DNA of 64,000 bases from Planctomycetaceae bacterium. GTDB lineage: Bacteria; Planctomycetota; Planctomycetia; Planctomycetales; Planctomycetaceae. Of the stretch, positions 62,901-64,000 are shown one piece after another. The position numbers and the translations under genes were made by a program. Within the stretch, counting starts at the first letter, position 1. The number at the start of each line of letters is the position of its first letter. A model generated the notes under the pieces. That model made no database searches. It saw only the letters and a program-made list of their open reading frames with translations, and was not told the origin of the DNA. The stretch spans positions 1-64,000 of the forward strand of contig JAHBXV010000005.1 in NCBI GenBank assembly GCA_019636285.1, given 5' to 3'.

Positions 62901-63668
62901 GAGATACATGCCGGTTCCGACACCGAAGACGCGGAACAGGAAGCGGCGCCGCGGCTTCCGGAGAATCCGCCCTCATTCTCGGAAGCGCGAAGCGAACTCG
63001 ATGGGCGGGTTCAGCGTCTTAAGAAGAAGCTGAAACTCCTGGGAAGCGTGAATCCAGATAGTCTGGCGGAACTGGATGCTTTGGAAACTCGGTTCTCGCA
63101 GCTCAGTTCGCAGCTCAGCGACCTGGTCGAAGCCAAATCGACGCTGGAGGACATTATCCGCCGGATCAACGGGGAAAGCCGGCGGATGTTCCTCGAGACC
63201 TATGAAACCGTTCGCGCGAACTTCCAGGAGTTGTTTCGGACGGTCTTCGGCGGGGGCGAAGGTGACATCATTCTGGAAGACATGAATGACGTCCTAGAAT
63301 GCGGAATCGAAATCCAGGCCCGGCCGCCGGGCAAGGAGCTGCGGAGTCTTTCGCTGTTGTCGGGCGGCGAGAAGACGATGACGGCAATCGCGCTCATCAT
63401 GGCGATCTTCCAGGCGAAGCCGAGCCCCTTCTGCATTCTGGACGAAGTGGACGCCGCGCTGGACGAGGCAAACGTCGAACGTTTCACGAACGTGATTCGC
63501 AAGTTTCAAAATTCGACCCAGTTTATCATGATCACGCATCATAAACGCTCAATGACCGTTGGCGACGTCTTGTATGGCGTTACAATGGAAGAGTCGGGCG
63601 TCTCGAAGCGAATGGCGGTCCGCTTCGAGGATGTCGGCGAAGATGGCCGGTTCAAGTCGGCCGCATAA
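59943..63668 (+). CDS. smc: Chromosome segregation SMC ATPase
   Basis: The protein is 1241 residues from ATG at 59943 ([20 protein letters not shown]). Walker [10 protein letters not shown] is at residues ~32-40, then the Q-loop region. A first coiled coil (~170-510), the hinge (~520-690, including [20 protein letters not shown]) and a returning coiled coil precede the C-terminal head with signature [11 protein letters not shown] and Walker [16 protein letters not shown], followed by the His-loop ITHHKRSM. It forms the condensin ring with ScpA/ScpB, which are not in this window. Confidence 0.97.
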   Translation: MLKSLELFGFKSFADRTRFDFAAGVTCVVGPNGSGKSNVVDALKWILGDQSAKSLRGKEMTDVIFNGSKSRKANGFAEATLTFDNSAGLLPVEAAEVQIGRRLWRNGDSEYLLNRSAVRLKDIRDLFLGTGAGSAAYSIIEQGRVDQILQANPVSRRAVFEEAAGISRFKARRMDAQRKLERVDQNLIRLTDIVDEVEARLNATRSQAAKAAKFREISEELKSWWQGLAADDCREFDRELHGLAERLEELQRRDAELLTEQREHDARAAAIDVDMAALDDLIRDVQKRNTTSREAMAGATATIESQRQRLHETDTEVVRLQRQQLILQQRMADGARAIERERAALAELEVAARSRLTALEGRAEELTQLTQRVNELQSRLEGERTRRLQLTREIAGLDQSLVSWQDRESLLGQTLDDLDGRLEPMREQRREVEEEVHSRQLVVQQATRTLATAQQVLKTIQAKREELLVSQRATQAALADARERRSATVARRLLLEDLESRQEGIGLGAREILARARQSREKPWCTVLGLAADLLDVDLENAALLEVALGSRGQLLVVNDFAAWQDYLFKNPNSLSGRIGFLCLSGDTAEIASPDQGFASLKLPFRHGPDLIAQPGVLQRADGLALDNQQAGQLAETLLGDTWVVETLDVAISLAAGSGRGCRFVTLQGEVLEADGSVTVGPVRTEAAVLSRKSELKRLKQQIHAIDHEIESRESSLAVLYEGLRNLEVDLEQAASAVDETQDLLTEARAALNSQDRIREQVENALADLTQRQQSLTVDLTAARQEIERCEQGGIAAREKLTASEELSQQFTEELAVLNGRCAEMEEERNLHQVDLAKHAERTAALRTQLERLGEDLEQRQLQAAEGARRVDTVRQKRDQITLQILNARAELDERRHHAEQIDLEVVELNARKAEVRERRGVLSRALSELQANRRGVSTTIHELELRRREVLQNVAGLRERLEEEYQVDLHETVATGISAYRMYLDEIHAGSDTEDAEQEAAPRLPENPPSFSEARSELDGRVQRLKKKLKLLGSVNPDSLAELDALETRFSQLSSQLSDLVEAKSTLEDIIRRINGESRRMFLETYETVRANFQELFRTVFGGGEGDIILEDMNDVLECGIEIQARPPGKELRSLSLLSGGEKTMTAIALIMAIFQAKPSPFCILDEVDAALDEANVERFTNVIRKFQNSTQFIMITHHKRSMTVGDVLYGVTMEESGVSKRMAVRFEDVGEDGRFKSAA

Positions 63669-64000
63669 TCGTCACGGCGTTTATAAGCGGTGACTTCGCC
63701 TCCAGCCGGTACGCCCCGTCCGAAGACCGGACGTTATTACCGCTGTCCAATTGCGCTGGGGCACAGGACCGCTCGCCGCGCGCCTTTCGTCAAGTCAGGC
63801 AATCTGCGCGAAGATTTCACCAAAAAGACTGCGGAAATGGATTTGGGGTTGACACTCAACCCGAATCCGAGGCGGTCGTGAGTGAAACTCGTTCAAGTCC
63901 AATCGCCACTTAAGACGAAAGTATTGGTCAGACGGTTCACAACAGACCGACACGACAATCGCTGTCTGGCGAGAAATCGGGTCGCCCGACCTGGAGTGGG
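63669..64000. other. Downstream region of smc to window end
   Basis: I see no convincing gene here. A short hairpin CGTCCG-AAGAC-CGGACG near 63717-63733, followed by TTATTACC, could be a weak smc terminator. A 63-codon open frame at 63690-63881 has no protein-like features. Confidence 0.4.

Noticed and set aside
63690-63881. 63-codon frame after smc
   Set aside because: No ribosome site and no protein-like pattern.

Overview
The window looks like a chromosomal segment of a GC-rich planctomycete-like bacterium. This is an inference from the gene mix: a FlgI-like protein with no flagellar genes nearby, a DabA/DabB cluster, BNR/SGNH and SPOR-like secreted proteins, weak or absent Shine-Dalgarno sequences, and dispersed palindromic repeats. 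No rRNA, tRNA or CRISPR array was found.

Layout. 1-2037: a repeat, a small membrane protein and comM. 2083-10442, all on the minus strand: a tightly packed set of eight genes dominated by RNA end repair. In transcription order these are a small P-loop kinase, a Thg1-like 3'-5' polymerase, an RNA ligase, an HD-Pnk end-healing enzyme, a thioredoxin-like unknown, Hen1 methyltransferase, a small unknown, and the three-domain kinase-phosphatase-ligase Pnkp. 10549-16000: a SEC-C mini-protein, an MMPL/RND exporter, an AlaC-like aminotransferase, and a structured leader or small RNA with a strong terminator. 16207-22316: dabA, dabB and a third NuoM-like subunit. 22465-27128: an accessory island with two unknown proteins of immunity-like size, an IS5-family insertion sequence, a secreted protein, a HEPN protein and a broken hicBA pair.

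27319-33221, minus strand: asnS, a PfkB sugar kinase, and two diverged ND2/ND4-like membrane proteins with no other complex I genes. 33512-46751: secreted SPOR-like protein, di-haem peroxidase, SpoU methyltransferase, BNR-SGNH fusion, giant TPR protein, an L7/L12-C-domain-like membrane protein, metG, a metallo-beta-lactamase-fold hydrolase and a SpoIIAA-like protein. 46920-63668: a frameshifted two-TM protein, dprA, a LysR regulator directly upstream of gltB-gltD, rpiB, queE, a FlgI-like protein and smc.

The most notable system is the RNA-repair cluster. It combines two end-healing and sealing routes usually described separately (Pnkp/Hen1 and HD-Pnk/RNA ligase) with a Thg1-like enzyme that could rebuild RNA 5' ends and a third kinase. 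Two proteins of unknown function sit inside the same gene string. As read, the cluster could heal 5'-OH and 2',3'-cyclic phosphate ends, add or restore 5' nucleotides, seal, and 2'-O-methylate the repaired junction so that it resists a second cut by a ribotoxin.
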